DNA of 64,000 nucleotides from Euptelea pleiosperma (GCA_035048495.1 CM068552.1:17604654-17668653), one strand, 5' to 3'; shown: positions 11,386-23,900, counted from the first letter of the stretch. Numbers and translations are program-made. The notes: generated from the sequence alone by a model not told the origin.

Positions 11386-13432
11386 TTAATCTATTTCACA
11401 AGCCGCATCAAGAATCCTTTCGAAGGCTTTGTTCATGCAAGAAACAAGTAGATGGGAATTTATAAATTCCTTCTCCATTAATGCCACCATCCTCAACTTT
11501 CCCATGTAACTCATCATAGAAATAAAAAGACTGCGCAAATCGAATAACACAAAATTAATAACAACCATAAGTGAATATTAGCAACCACAAGCAAGAAAGT
11601 GTATTTTAGACTTTCAAATTTTATATCTCTATTTCTTATCAATGTATAAATCTATCTATTTTAATGAGAAAATTGAAGGCTTTCCTACCATTTTATTTTT
11701 ACTTTTCTACAGTCCTGCTTGGTATGCAGTAAGCCAGGAGCATACATTTGAAAATGCATAAGTTTGCATGAGTAAAACATTTGCAAAATGCAAAATCTAG
11801 CAAGCGAACAAGCAGGGATAACAAGGAAAATATTACATAGCCAAAATCATAAGCGTTTGAAAAACATGCACTTTTAATCTACCTGAGGACCGCCCGCCAC
11901 AGTGAAGTAGAGGCTATTAATCGGATGATCGGCTATTACCATTTTCTCGGTAGGACCAACCAAATTCGAGATCGTCAAGCTTGCGTTACTCGTAGTCGCA
12001 TGCAAGTATTGAGATACTGCCTGTAGTACCATTGATGATGATCAAATTTCTTCTGTTGAGTTTAGCTAGAAAATGTATTATTGAAGTCATCCAAAGGTAT
12101 AAACTGATTAATCACTGACCTGAGGACCTTTCAGCATCCCCACCATTCTCAGTAGTGCACCATTGAGATAAATTCCCATTGAGTTTCTGTTTCTCTTTAT
12201 TGTTTTCTTTGCATCGAAAATGAACTTTAAGGGATCTATCTTTTCTCCATCACTATATGAAGGGACTGATACGTGGATAAAGGAAAATTGGTTTCCCCAC
12301 ATATCTTTCTCTAGCATTTCCTCAACTCTCCGATACCCATTCAGCATCCTGGTGTTCAACAGCACCAATGCGGTCTTGCGCGAGCCATTGGAAATTTGAT
12401 CCATGGCATGGGTGTACAAATGGATCCCATAAAATACTATCCCAACCATAACATCATTCACAGACTGTTGAAATTAAGGAAAAAAAAAACATGGAAATCA
12501 GTGAATTTATTTGGTTTGTTTTCTTTGTCATGAGATACAGCAAGCCAAAATAAAAATTGAATATGGGTAGTAAAGAACTTCATGGGAAAATCTTTTGATG
12601 GGATCAAAATAAAAATGGTTTGTGAGAGAACTTACTCCTCCAATATGGGACTTAACTCGCCGAATGTCATCTAGAGAGAACGTAACTGATGTGATGTTAA
12701 TGGGCATATTTTCTACTTGAGGAGTTCCGGATCGGATCGCCGAGTGAGAGTCTTCCATAGTGGTACTCTGAAGAACACTCCACAAAAAATCAGAAGCAGT
12801 GTTACAGCACCTAGAAACGAGACTTATAACTCTCTTGCAAATGTTTATATCTTCATAGGATTTTGAGGAAGAAGAAAACGAGGTAGGGAAAGTGAGCGGA
12901 AGAGAAGGATCATCTGCCCTTTTAAGGCAAGAAAACAGTGCACCCATGAGCGAAAAACCGTCTCCGAGCGAATGGTGCATCTTGAGTGCTAATGATCCAG
13001 CCGCGTTGCGTGTTGGGTACTTGAATATGTGCACTTCCCACAAGGGCCTGTTTTCAGGAAGCTGATCCAAGGCTATCTTTGCTAGATACTCTTCAAAGTG
13101 TTTTTCGTAGGTTTCAGGAGATAAGCTCTCATGGAAGGTAGGGATGACAACGTGGTCTTCGAACCGAACCTCGACCTTCTTCCACCACCGAACACCTTTA
13201 TCGTCTGTAACAGTAATGCAAGAGAAGTGCTTGTTGACAGGTAAAAAATCGCTCCTGATCGCTGCCATGATTTTAGAGTGGTTGATCGGAATCTCAGACT
13301 CAAAAACACCTATAATGCGAAGAGAGAAGGCCGAGGTGCTGATGCATTGTGAGGATGGACTCATAGGCTCAAGTCCTTCTCTTCATCTCTTACTTCTCCA
13401 ATTGCTTGTCGTGATTGGCACTTGGAAGTCAT
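11386..13432 (-). pseudogene. WSD1-like O-acyltransferase, unit 1, damaged copy
   Basis: Exons by homology to the unit 2 copy: 13432-12636, 12464-12120, 12020-11883 and 11532-11386 (ends CEID, stop). HHSLGDG is intact, with its first His codon at 12975-12977. There are two defects. First, one base is missing at 13380/13381, so the paralogue-type start at 13432 runs into a stop; translation could only begin at the internal ATG 13364 (MSPSSQ), losing about 24 residues. Second, the last-intron acceptor, AG in units 2 and 3, is GC here (plus-strand 11533-11534). An AG two bases further in could be used but would shift the frame. All other splice donors and acceptors look canonical. Introns are short (about 350, 100 and 170 bp), close to the ancestral layout. 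It may still be transcribed; a full-length normal enzyme is unlikely. Confidence 0.82.
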
Positions 13433-13570
13433 TATTTCTTAATCATTTGTGCATTTAAGCGGCTATAAATAACTTGTAGAACGCAAGATCAATTTATTCC
13501 GAGTTAGGTGGCGCGCACCGGTAATACAATTAAAAGCTGAAGTTGTTGAAAGTTGACAAGGGAAAAAAGT

Positions 13571-13608
13571 TTGATGGTCGGTCCTTGCATTGATGGTCGG
13601 TCCTTGCA
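13571..13608. repeat. 19-bp direct tandem duplication
   Basis: TGATGGTCGGTCCTTGCAT occurs twice back to back upstream of the unit 1 gene. Unit 3 has a single diverged version near 45440. Confidence 0.7.
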
Positions 13609-13613
13609 TCCAG

Positions 13614-13928
13614 TTCTTACACCCGAGAGTGGGGCCCACATGGAGAGCATGTTACAATCCAACCACACAGTGAGTTTTTCATTCTATAGTTACCCTCTCA
13701 CAAAAAATCAGGAAAATTGGACACTCCTAACTTCATGAAAAATTGTCTTTAATTTGAAAAATCCAGACCATCAAATTAAACCATTATTTTGGGTCCCTTT
13801 TTTATGGTTGACATTGTCGAAATGAAAGGATTTTTGGTGACGATGATCTTCATGGCATGGACAACTCACTGTGTAGTTGGATTGTCAAACATGATCTCCA
13901 TGTGGACCCGACGAACTGGATGTAAGAA
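13614..13928. mobile_element. MITE with ~60-bp inverted ends
   Basis: TTCTTACA-type ends and the inner block CACATGGAGA(G/T)CATGTT...CCACACAGTGAG are repeated in inverted orientation at 13614-13680 and 13865-13928. No coding capacity. A target duplication is not clear, so the superfamily is open. Confidence 0.65.
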
Positions 13929-13999
13929 ATGGGTGTAGCTCCAGAACCCCCCCGCCCCCCATTTTGACGTACCCCCACAATTTGAAAAAGCCCCAGTGA

Positions 14000-14929
14000 G
14001 TGTCATTCGACGAGTGTGTTGATTACCAAATTTTAGCTCAACCGACGAAAATACCCTTGTCTTCAACCTTGAACAAGCGTTTGGGTCAAAACCCAAACCC
14101 CAAATCCAACTGTTATGGTAGGCGGCCAAACATGAGATTCCAATGGGGTAGTTGACCATCACCAACAACCTACCTACCGGAGTCTCATGGCCGACCGGCC
14201 ACCACTTGACAAACAAAAACATACCAATAAATTTACAATAATATATAAAAGCTGAAACCACCAGTTAGCCTACAAGACTGGGAGTCCGGGACCTTACATC
14301 GGTCGCTTATAGACATGACTCATGTGGGTGCATATAAAAAGCATAGGGCTGCCTTTTACTGTCTCAAGAATCACAGACTGGTCATCTGGGTGAAATTTAC
14401 GCATGGGCTGTAGAATCTCCAATTGCAGCAAAAAAAAAAAAAAAAAAAATTAGAGAAACATTCCACAAATTGTCAATAGATGAATGAAATCGACCTCCAC
14501 CAGTTCATTAGGTTCAAGTTCAGCTTCATCACAGGCCACGTCTTCTCTGTCATTTGAATGTTATATATCAAACGCCATTAGCAGTTTGAGTGTTGGTACC
14601 ATGCACAAACTCCGGTTATTGACCACTAAGCACTTGCTTACCCAAAAAAATTTGATATAGTAAACATAGACAATAATTAAACCACTAATTAGGAATCAAA
14701 TTCGTTTGATTTGGGGTTTGGCCCAAACCCTTATTCTAAGGTTGCAGACAAGGGTATTTTCGTCCTGTAAGCCACAATGCCCTTCAACATTTTCTCAACA
14801 CAGGTATTGTTTTACTAATTCGTCAGCTTCAGTTTTGTTTGTAGTGGGATACCGAAAAATCTAACCTGGGGTGAATTTTTTGTGGTTATGTGGAAAGCAT
14901 AAAAAATGCATGGCATGCCCTTTCAGGCC
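14000..14929. other. 5' flank of unit 1, non-coding
   Basis: Contains an A20-type homopolymer near 14430-14450 and, from about 14800, sequence matching units 2 and 3. No gene recognised. Confidence 0.4.
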
Positions 14930-15155
14930 CAATTACCCATGATTGGCTTTTCGATCCCTTGATGGACCTACACCAAAAATCAGTCTGATTGGTGATCTGT
15001 AGCCATTCGATCAGAGTATCCAAAAAATTACTCCAATCCAAAGGTTAATAAAAATCACCCCATGAAAAATGCTCAACTCCAATAGCTATAGATCACTACC
15101 AATTAGGCTGATTTTTGGTGTATAATTCTATCAAAAGGTGGGCCAATCATATTGT
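14930..15155. repeat. Inverted-repeat element in acyltransferase 5' flank (unit 1 copy)
   Basis: Both arms carry CACCAAAAATCAG(T/C)CT(G/A)ATTGGT-type sequence in opposite orientation, ending in ATGATTGG and the complement of TGATTGGCCCACC. Homologous copies sit at the same place in units 2 (25965-26185) and 3 (46140-46350), so it predates the duplications. Confidence 0.65.
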
Positions 15156-16298
15156 CAAACATTTGTTTACTTTGTCTGACACGAACGCCAATGGAAGAAA
15201 TCAGAAAATTAGGAGAAGATGATGATCAAATGGCCTCAAGGGCTCTAAGAGTATCGATCTCTTTTGGACGATATTTTCTTCTTCCGATTGAAATCGTGAG
15301 TGCACAAAGGGTGTAGAAAGATTGTCTTCAGGATATAATGAAGCCCCTTGATCACTGGTGGATTGAATTGTGCACAGTTCGATAGAACACGAATACTCCG
15401 TATTTTCATACTTAAGTTATCCAAAAACCAGAACTCTTTTCTTTTTTGGTACGAGAGAGTTTTTGCAATTTTCAGTGTGTTTAATGTGTTTTATCTCAAT
15501 CCCAAGCCCTATCTTATGTAGAAAGATATGTGTCTATTCCCAAGAGACACCTTCTGGATCCTACGGTCCAAATATGATTGGTGGATTGAACTGAGTGGTC
15601 TAGATTGATTCTAGACATTCATGTTCTTTCATCTTGATCGGATCGATCTATAGCCATCCAACCATGCCATCCCACGATCTTGTGTTTCAGATTGACCGTG
15701 CAAGTAGACATGATCATTACACTGGATTTTGTAGTTTAGATAAACCGTACAAGTAGGCACGACTCGTTTAAGATGACCATTGGGAAATATGATCTCGTCG
15801 TTTGACCAATCCACATCATATTCATCTAGTCAACTGTTGACCAATCAAAACTCAAAGGGATCATGTGGTTTAGATCGACGGTGCAAGTAGACACGACCGA
15901 TTAATCAATCTATGTCATCTTCTTCCGGGCTCAAGTAGATACGACCGTTTGACACTAATCCACATCATCTTCATCTGGGTCAACCGTTGACCAATCAATA
16001 GTCAAAACTAAAAGATTATCAACTCCTTGTGAGGATGCGTACGATCAAAGTGCATCTCAAGCGCCCATGCATACTTCGCATGTGCATGCCGTGTGGTGAT
16101 GCTTTACACCACACACAATATTTATTCTCCACACGTGTCTATTAATTACATATGTATAGGGGAGCTTTCTACTTTATAAAGACTACACATTTTTCTCTCC
16201 TTTTGGATGTGTGACTAAACTTACTCTTTCTCTTTACGAAGAAAAAACAGACAAAGCTTAAAAGACCAAAAACCTTTTTTTTTTAAATATTTCTAGCA
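15150..16298. mobile_element. 1.15-kb insertion in unit 1 5' flank, AATCA repeats
   Basis: Units 2 and 3 read straight through GGGCCAATCATTCATGGG, whereas unit 1 is interrupted after AATCA (15145-15149) and resumes with AATCA at 16299-16303. The interior has a TATA-like TTTATAAAG near 16174, a C/T-rich stretch and repeated blocks (GGTGCAAGTAGACACGACC and variants near 15690, 15740, 15870 and 15930). No coding sequence. An LTR-like element in plus orientation is the best guess, but the ends are not clean TG...CA. Confidence 0.6.
15650..16020. repeat. Imperfect ~150-180-bp internal repeat
   Basis: The motif pair 'GTGCAAGTAGACACGACC' and 'TCAACCGTTGACCAATCAA' recurs about twice in diverged form inside the 15150-16298 insertion. 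Confidence 0.5.
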
Positions 16299-16493
16299 AA
16301 TCATTTATGGGTCAGTGGGTCCAAAACGAGTGTGCCACGTGGAGCAATTATGCTCCCCACAATGCCACATACATTTTTCCTTAGGTTAAAATTTTTGGAC
16401 ACTAATCATGGCTTGGATCATAGTTTGTGATTTGGCCTATGGGAAAAGTTCAAGTATAATTTGGGTTTGTCATTCAAAAGTGGTTGAACAATT

Positions 16494-16720
16494 CACTACA
16501 CCAATACTCGATAATTGCAACAACGATCATAATTTAAATTTTGTGATGGTTTTAGACTGTTGCATATAAAAAATTTACCACAATTTTGAACCATTGCAAG
16601 ATCATAAAACCATCAACATCTTTATTGCAACGGTTCAGAACTGTTGCAAATTAGTTGTACCGAACCTTCAAACAATACAATGTTTGGTTCATTTTTTGAA
16701 TTTGCAACTGACCATCTTTA
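16494..16720 (+). mobile_element. Possible CACTA terminus with subterminal repeats
   Basis: Sequence homologous to the unit 2/3 flank stops and CACTACACCAATACTCG begins, followed by repeated GTTGCA/TGCAAC motifs (about 16515-16650) in both orientations, as in CACTA subterminal regions. The opposite terminus was not found. Confidence 0.4.
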
Positions 16721-17259
16721 ATCACAATATCAGAGGCAAATACTGATGCACATCCTGATGCTTGCTGGTAAGATCATCAATGAGTCCATTTGGAGATGCT
16801 ACGAAAATTCTAGAAGGCAGACATGTCTTGTAGATTTTATAGATTTTGAAATTTACCCCATTTTGCATTGAATGGGTTACACTTATCAATTTATTTTCTG
16901 TCATTGTTTTTGTTATTGATATCTTGGGTTGGATTTTGTTTTTAGGAACAACATGGTAGGTAGGAGAATTGAATTAGCTTGATTATTTAATTTGTTTGAA
17001 TTTAGAAATAATGCACTAGAATTGCATACTTAGTTGTTTATTTCCTATCTCACCCCCGAGACCATGGGTTTGGGTTGTGGACTCTGAGTCGGATCGATTT
17101 GTCACGTGTCAGGTCCAGTATACCTAGTTCATGACGAGTGGGAGGGCTGGGAAGCATTTGAACATATGTAAACCATAACCAGATATCATTGCCATCACTT
17201 ATTCTCTTTAACTCATCTTCATGTGCACCCAACTACCGTGTGTCATTTTATGTGCCAAA

Positions 17260-18152
17260 AATCTTGTTAACTTACCCCAATGATAAGTCATTATTTTATG
17301 CATTTTTCTCCATTTATTAATAAGAATTATCATATTCTCCATATTAAAAGCCAATTGAGGAGGGTTCCATCAGCATAAGGGCATTTCGAGACATTCATAT
17401 ATATATATATATATATTTATAATTGTTTTAACGATATTTAATGGGTTTTATTAATTATCTTGTAAATTGTTTTGTTTCAATAGGTGATCGAGTTCAAAGC
17501 CCCAAGAGAGCCCAAGCCCAAATCCAAGCCAAGGTGAGCCATTGCACGGGCCATGAAAGGGGGTCACAATGTTAGGCCAACGACTGCAGGGGGGTGGACC
17601 AATTAGGCAGTGCACCAAAACTCAAAGTGGATGGCGATCTCGTAAATACATGGTAGACAGTTTGATTATTAAATTCAAGAATGGAAGATTTTTTTTTTTT
17701 TGTTTTGTTTCCTATAAGGTCAAAGCAATAATATTCAAAAAGGCAAACATGATGTGGATGTATTGAACATCCAAGAGATAGACGGTGGTGATACAAGTAG
17801 TGGAGTTTGAAGACATTGGTGGCTGGACCGTATGCTGGACAATAGTACACATGTGATAGTCTTCACAAAAAGATAAAAGAAGCAAATGGGGCGGTGGATA
17901 ACCTTTCAACACAAAAGGAAGTATTTTTAGTTTCCACAAGAAAAGGATGGAGATATTTATCGTTAACTTGAAAACCATCCCATTTCAAAACTTCTAATTT
18001 ATATATTGGACCACACCAAGCTTTTGTTGTCAAAAATGTTGTATGAAAATGTTGTCCTCCGATCCTGACCCATATACATATATATATTAGTAATCTATTA
18101 GTAAGAATAGCATGAAAAACATGTCTCTATAAATGGGGTGGGATAGACTTAA
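17260..18152. other. Start of spacer block shared by units 2 and 3, non-coding
   Basis: Absent from unit 1. Contains (TA)n near 17398-17417 and text matching 37620-37740. It may be part of a long LTR; no coding sequence seen. Confidence 0.4.
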
Positions 18153-18520
18153 TGACTCATGCTATTCTTACTCATAGATTACTAATGGATGTGGGGCCCA
18201 CATGCAGATGAGTTAAGTGCAGATTTTTTGGTGATGATGATCTCAATGGTGAGGAGATCATCCTCACCAAAAATCAGTAATTTTTAAAACTTCTAACCCT
18301 ATCAAATGTGGACCAAATTTAACGGTGTAAATAGATGGTCCAAAATTTTTCAATTTGCAATCCACTTTTCACGAGGCTGCAAATGTTGGAATGGGTTAAT
18401 TTTTGTGTGGTTGATATCCATGTTGAGAAGAATATTATCACCAAAAATTATTCATTAACTCATCTGCATGTGGGCCCCAGTCCATTACAGTAATTCTATT
18501 AGTAAGAATAACATGAGTCA
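18153..18520. mobile_element. MITE family TGACTCATGCTATTCTTACT, copy A
   Basis: 368 bp. The left end TGACTCATGCTATTCTTACT is inverted at the right end (AGTAAGAATAACATGAGTCA). Inner arms carry GGGCCCACATGCAGATGAGTTAA and its complement. Confidence 0.8.
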
Positions 18521-18539
18521 TTCTATCTCAGCCCTATAT

Positions 18540-18905
18540 ATATGGCTCAGGATTGGGGCCAACAATTTTCACAACAAAAAATTGGCGTTGTCCAATTTAT
18601 AACTTATAAGTTTTGGAATGGGTTGATTTTTAATGAGGATGGTCTCTACAGTAGGAGATCATCCTCACAAAAATTCAAATCATTCTGATATTCGTAGACT
18701 CGTTTATAAGTTGACGAATTATGGACCGTCTATTTTTACCATTAACTTGAAAATTACATTTGATGGGGTTAGAATTTTCAGAATGGACTGATTTTTCGTA
18801 GAAGTGATCTATATGGTGAGGAGATCATCCTCACCAAAAAACAGCCATTGATTCATCTTCTACGTGGGTAGGCAAAAATTGTTGTCCCCTATATATATAT
18901 ATATA
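18540..18905. mobile_element. Second MITE family with GAGGATGGTCTC / ATCATCCTCACC arms
   Basis: Lies between copies A and B of the neighbouring MITE family and ends in CCCTATATATA-type sequence on both sides. The arms carry CAACAATTTT and its complement. Partial relatives lie at 38280-38565 and 54640-55012. Confidence 0.55.
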
Positions 18906-18920
18906 TGGGCTGGGATAGAA

Positions 18921-19288
18921 TGACTCATGCTATTCTTACTAATAAAATGGCTAATGGACGAGGGGCCCACATGCAGATGAGTTAATTGCTAATTTTTGGT
19001 AAGGATGATCTCCTCACCATGGAGATCATCCTCACCAAAAATCAGTAATTTTTAAAACTTCTAACCCTATCAAATATGGACCTAAATTTAATGGTGAAAA
19101 TGGATGGTCAAAATACTTTCAATTTGCAATCCACTTTTCACAAGGCTGCAAATGTTGGAATGGACTGATGTTTTGTGTGGTTGATATCCATGTTGAGAAG
19201 AATATCCTCACCAAAAATTAGTCATTAACTCATCTACATGTGGGCCCCACGTCCATTAGTAATCTATTAGGAAGAATAGCATGAGTCA
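18921..19288. mobile_element. MITE family TGACTCATGCTATTCTTACT, copy B
   Basis: Exactly the same length (368 bp) and ends as copy A at 18153, with a few substitutions. Not present in unit 3, so it inserted or was copied after the duplication. Confidence 0.8.
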
Positions 19289-19494
19289 ACGTATTCCAAC
19301 TAAGGAAAGATGGTTGCACATTTCCACCGTGGAGTTGCTTCAATACCTGTGGATGCACAAGAGGTATGGCTGGGTTGTATTGCAAATTAAGATGGAATTA
19401 AAGTCAGGTTGACTTTTGCAAGGAAATTTAAATGGTTACCAAAGATGTTCCAGTGGTTTTCAACCATTCTTCTTAATCAGATATATGAATTCAA

Positions 19495-20165
19495 TAAAAC
19501 ATCCTTGTTAATTGAGAATAACCTATAAATTTACTGAAGTTTCACCCCGAGCCTTAGCTAGAAAATTAACCGACCATTTTCGAGGTTGTCAATCTCTTCA
19601 ATGGTCCATTCGTCTTTACAATGCAACAACAAATTAACCACAAAAAACAAAAGCAAAAACAAGAATAGAATAAGGGCAAGAGGGGAAGATGCCGTGCTCC
19701 AACCAACAAAGGTGAAAAGAAGAAAAGGCTACAGCCCGCGTGCAACTCCCCAAAAGTGATGATGATCTGAGATCTAGAAGAGAACCCAATAGAGAGGTGC
19801 GTAGAGAAGATGCTGCCCCCGAAGTCGTGTCTCAGATCCGTGCTAAGAAGAGAAGAAGTGATGACCCGTGAGAATCATGCTAGTGAGCGAGATTTACCAT
19901 GAGAAGCTAACGTCCGGAGACGAAGTGAAAGAAATCTAGCCCCACCCATTGTCGGTTGGAGCACGGCATCTTCCCCTCTTGCCCTTATTCTATTCTTGTT
20001 TTTGCTTTCGTTTTTTATGGTTAATTTGTTGTTGCATTGTAAAGACGAACGGACCATTGAGGAGATTGACAACCTCGACAATGGTCGGTTAATTTTCTAG
20101 CTAAGGCTCGGGTGAAACTTCAGTAAATTTATAGGTTATTCTCAATTAACAAGGAAGTTTTATTG
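19495..20165. repeat. Large inverted repeat (arms ~220 bp, spacer ~225 bp)
   Basis: The left arm 19495-19712 is the reverse complement of the right arm 19943-20165; both run through TTGTTGTTGCATTGTAAAGACGAACGGACC and the AGCCTTAGCTAG block. In unit 3 the sequence is present only once, in direct orientation (38800-39245). The spacer 19713-19942 is itself the reverse complement of 38815-39050. No coding potential; transcripts would fold into a long hairpin. Confidence 0.8.
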
Positions 20166-20913
20166 AATTCATATATTTGATTAAGAAGAATGGTTGATAT
20201 TTTTTCTTGATTAATGTTATTTATTTTTAAAATCTATTGATTCATATTGTTCTTCGAATACTACGAATGCTTTGGATTCCATTTAATATATTAATGAATG
20301 CTTTATTGGTTTTAACCGTCAAGTTGATTAAATTACTTGTGAGGTTGTAGTATGGTTTAACCGTCTCATCTTCCTATTAGAATGAATCCCTATTTGATTC
20401 TAATTGAGTTAGGGTTAATTGAATCTAAATACTGTAGATTGCTAAAGTAGATCCTTAATGCCTTAGTGTTTGTCTATCGATTATATTTACAGATCACTTT
20501 CGCTCGCTCTACACGTGTTGAAACTATTGATTTCTATTCTTTTTTTTTTTTGTTACCGAAGTTCTTGTGCTCACAAGTCAATCCCTGTGGATTTGACCTT
20601 GTAAGTTCTACAACATACATACAACTTGTATACTTGCAAATACATTTTACCCTAAACGGTTGGTTCAATTCTTTAGATCTAAAGTTCGGGCTTAACACCC
20701 AACCTATATAAATAACTCAATATTTTTGAAATTGATTTTTTTTTTGATAAGCAAATTAAGCTTTTATTTCTAATGAGCTCTGGGAATGATAATACAATTG
20801 GAGGGTATTGACCCAGCTCAATTTTCAAATTTTCTTTTATAATATCTCTCCATACGACGGGGTTTGGCAAGAACTCTACTAGATTATTATGCAAAATATA
20901 AAGTTACTCCAAT
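20166..20913. other. Spacer end and 3' side of unit 2 gene
   Basis: Non-coding, matching unit 3 at 40470-41015 in the outer parts. The stretch 20460-20700 (with CAATCCCTGTGGATTTGACC) looks like the end of an LTR and is not found in unit 3. Confidence 0.4.
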
Positions 20914-23900
20914 TCAATCTATTTCACAAGCCGCCTCAAGAATCCTTTCGAAGGCTTTGTTCATGCAAGAAACAAGTAGATGGGAATTGATAAGTTCCTT
21001 CTCCATTAATGCCACCATCCTCAACTTTCCCATGTAACTCATGATAGAAAAAAATAGACTCTGCAAATCGAATACACAAGATTAATAACAATTGTAAATA
21101 GATATTAGCAACCATGAGCATGAAATGGACCGAAACCAATGTTCATATAGAATAAAATTGGTGTGATAACATGCCACTGGTAAATTAACATAAGAGGAAT
21201 GCTAGTACACATCCACTTAATGGAGTTGCAAAGACGAAAAATCCACAAAAGACAGGAAAAATATATATTTAATTCAAATGCGTGATTTTAGAGGTAGTTT
21301 TTCTTGTCTTTTCTGGGGTTGCATAAGTGCACAACTCCACCAAGGGGCTTCTTGCTACCATAATTCTTAACATAATACACTTACTAAAGAAAAAAAAGAA
21401 GTTAACATCTTACACCACCTCAATGTCAAGAATTGGATACCTTTACTAAATACTGAAAATGACTCGAATATGATTACCCATATATTTTATCATTTTTTCC
21501 AATCTTGCCCTAACATTTCTCCTACTTATTTCTATGTACCTATGTGTATTTTAGACTTTCAAATTCGTATATCTCTACTTCGTATATACTATCTATTTTA
21601 ATGAGAAAAATGAAGGCTTTCTCGTTCCATGTTGGGCTGATTGTTAAAACATACGAAAATTTCTAAAATAACCTCTTTTGTGCTACAATTTTTGAAACAA
21701 TCACGATATTCAGATGATCATCATGTGCGTCACACGTGTCTCTCCACTAGTAAAAATACTGGTATATGTTCCCTATGCTAGGGGTGTCAATGGATAGTCA
21801 AAAATTCAAATCCAAATTCGAATCTATATATAATCAGATATTTTCCGAAAATTTTGGATATTGTATTCGAATAATTTTCGTTATGTGAATACTTTGTAGA
21901 CTATTAAAATGTGAACTTCAATAATATTTGATCCAATAATATTATATAAATATAATAATTATATTTATTATAAATATTCAAGTTACTTATCTTACAAATT
22001 GGATATTATTATCAAATATCCGATAAGTTAATCGGATTCGAATTTAAATATTAATTTCGAATATCCACCGAATTTCGAATTGAAATCGGGATATCGGATT
22101 TTTTTTTCGGATTCGGATTCGGATATGCTTATATTCGATTCAATTAATATTCGTTGACAGCCCTACCCTATTCCTTATGATATAAGTTTGTGATAAAATA
22201 TCAATTGTAAGTGGTGGCATTAGGTAGGCAAAAATATAAAATAGCAGTGTTTGATATTTTTATCTACTACAACAATCTTAGCATGATAATGAACGTAGAG
22301 ACAAAATATGCTCATTAGCAAAATAGTGAAATTTGGGCTGTAATTGGATGCATCTAGTATTTGAATCGAAAATGTTTTATTTCATTTCTAAGATCTAATA
22401 TATATACCAAAATGAAAATAGTTCCACCATTTATTTTTATTTTTTACTTTACAGCCCTGCTAGTGCTTGGTGTGCGGTATGCCAGGAACATTTGCAAATG
22501 CATAAGTTTGCATTTGTAAACATTTGCAAAATGCAAAATGTTGCAAGTAAACAAGCAATAACAAGGAAAAGATTACAAAGCCAAAACCATAAGAGTTTGA
22601 AAAACTTGAACTTTAAACCTACCTGAGGACCGCCTGCCACAGTGAAGTAGAGGCTATTAATCGGATGGTCGGCTATCACCATTTTTTCTGTAGGACCAAC
22701 CAAATTCGAGATCGTCATGCTTGCCTTACTCGTAGTTGAATGCAAGTATTGAGATACTGCCTGCAGTACCATTGAGGATCAAATTTTATCTGTTAAGTTT
22801 GGAAAATGTATTCTTCTAGTGCAACAAATTTTGGCGGGTGCTGGTCTTCAAATTTCTCAAATCATTGTTGGCAGTTAGGACATGAGAGTTTGGAAACCAT
22901 CTGTTAATGGAATTTTCACAGTCAAATCGGCTTCTGAAGCAGTGCGGAAGAAAAACTCAAAAGTCACTTGGGACAAATGGGTGTGGAACAAATGTACTCA
23001 ACCTAGACAAGAGGCTATAGCTTGGAAGCTCGTTCATGGAGATATTCCTACGGACGACCAGCTGCAGAAGCGAGGCATTCAGATGGCATCTCGGTGTGGT
23101 CTATGTAAGAGCAGCTAAGAATCTGCTCATCACCATTTTTTTTACAACTGTGGGGTGTCCATGAAAATATGGAATCAGTTAACGTCTTGGTTTTCGATGT
23201 CACAGATCTTGGGACGGGCTGAATGAGTTGATCAGTTTGAGCAAACATCGCAATCCCATCATTAAAGATCTATGGAACACATGCAGCAGTGGACTCTAGC
23301 TTGCATGGAATTTGGTCCACTAGGAGCCCCGTCATTTGGTATAACATAGGTTGCAATGAGGGGGAGGTGCTACGGAAGATTTGCCAAGACATTAAGGATG
23401 CAGGCTACCATTCAACTAAATGTATGCAAAACTCTATTGCTGACCTTATGGTGTTAAGAAATTTTGGTATAGGGACAAAACCGAGGAAAGCCCCTAATAT
23501 CAAAGAATGTTCTTGGGCTGCTCTTCCTCTAGGGACTGTCAAGATCAACTGTGACGGTGCAGCAAGGGGCAATCCTGGCAAATTAAAAGAGGGTTAGATG
23601 CGGTGTTTAGAAACCATGAAGGCATGCATTGTCTTGGGGGTGCTAAGTGGCGGCTTGGGTGTTGTTACCAACTTTGTTGCTGAATGTGAAGCCATCATCC
23701 ATGGAGCCACTTGGGTTAATCTAAATTAATGGTTGGAACAAGATTTGGTTAGAATCAGATTCCGAATCGGCTACCAGAGCATTCATCAAGAATGAAGTTC
23801 CTTGGGTCATGAAAGCTAGATGGTAGACAATCAGGTCTGAATTCTCTTGAATTCGTATTAGTACTACATGGAGGGAAGTTAATTTTAGTGCTGATTGTTC

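Larger units (their letters stand above)
10450..16495. repeat. Tandem duplication unit 1 (spacer + acyltransferase + 5' flank)
   Basis: Spacer sequence from about 10476 matches 16952-17240, including the phrases around GAGACCATG and CCAGATATCATTGCC. The gene follows, and the 5' flank at 14800-15150 and 16299-16490 matches 25815-26360 and 45630-46530. The unit lacks the roughly 3.4-kb spacer block found in units 2 and 3 (17260-20700 and about 37500-40810), joining directly from the spacer to the gene's 3' region near 11170-11200. Boundaries are by eye. Confidence 0.7.

Noticed and set aside
13866..14261. 131-codon minus-strand frame
   Set aside because: Spans a MITE arm and non-coding flank; no paralogue keeps it open and no motif is visible.
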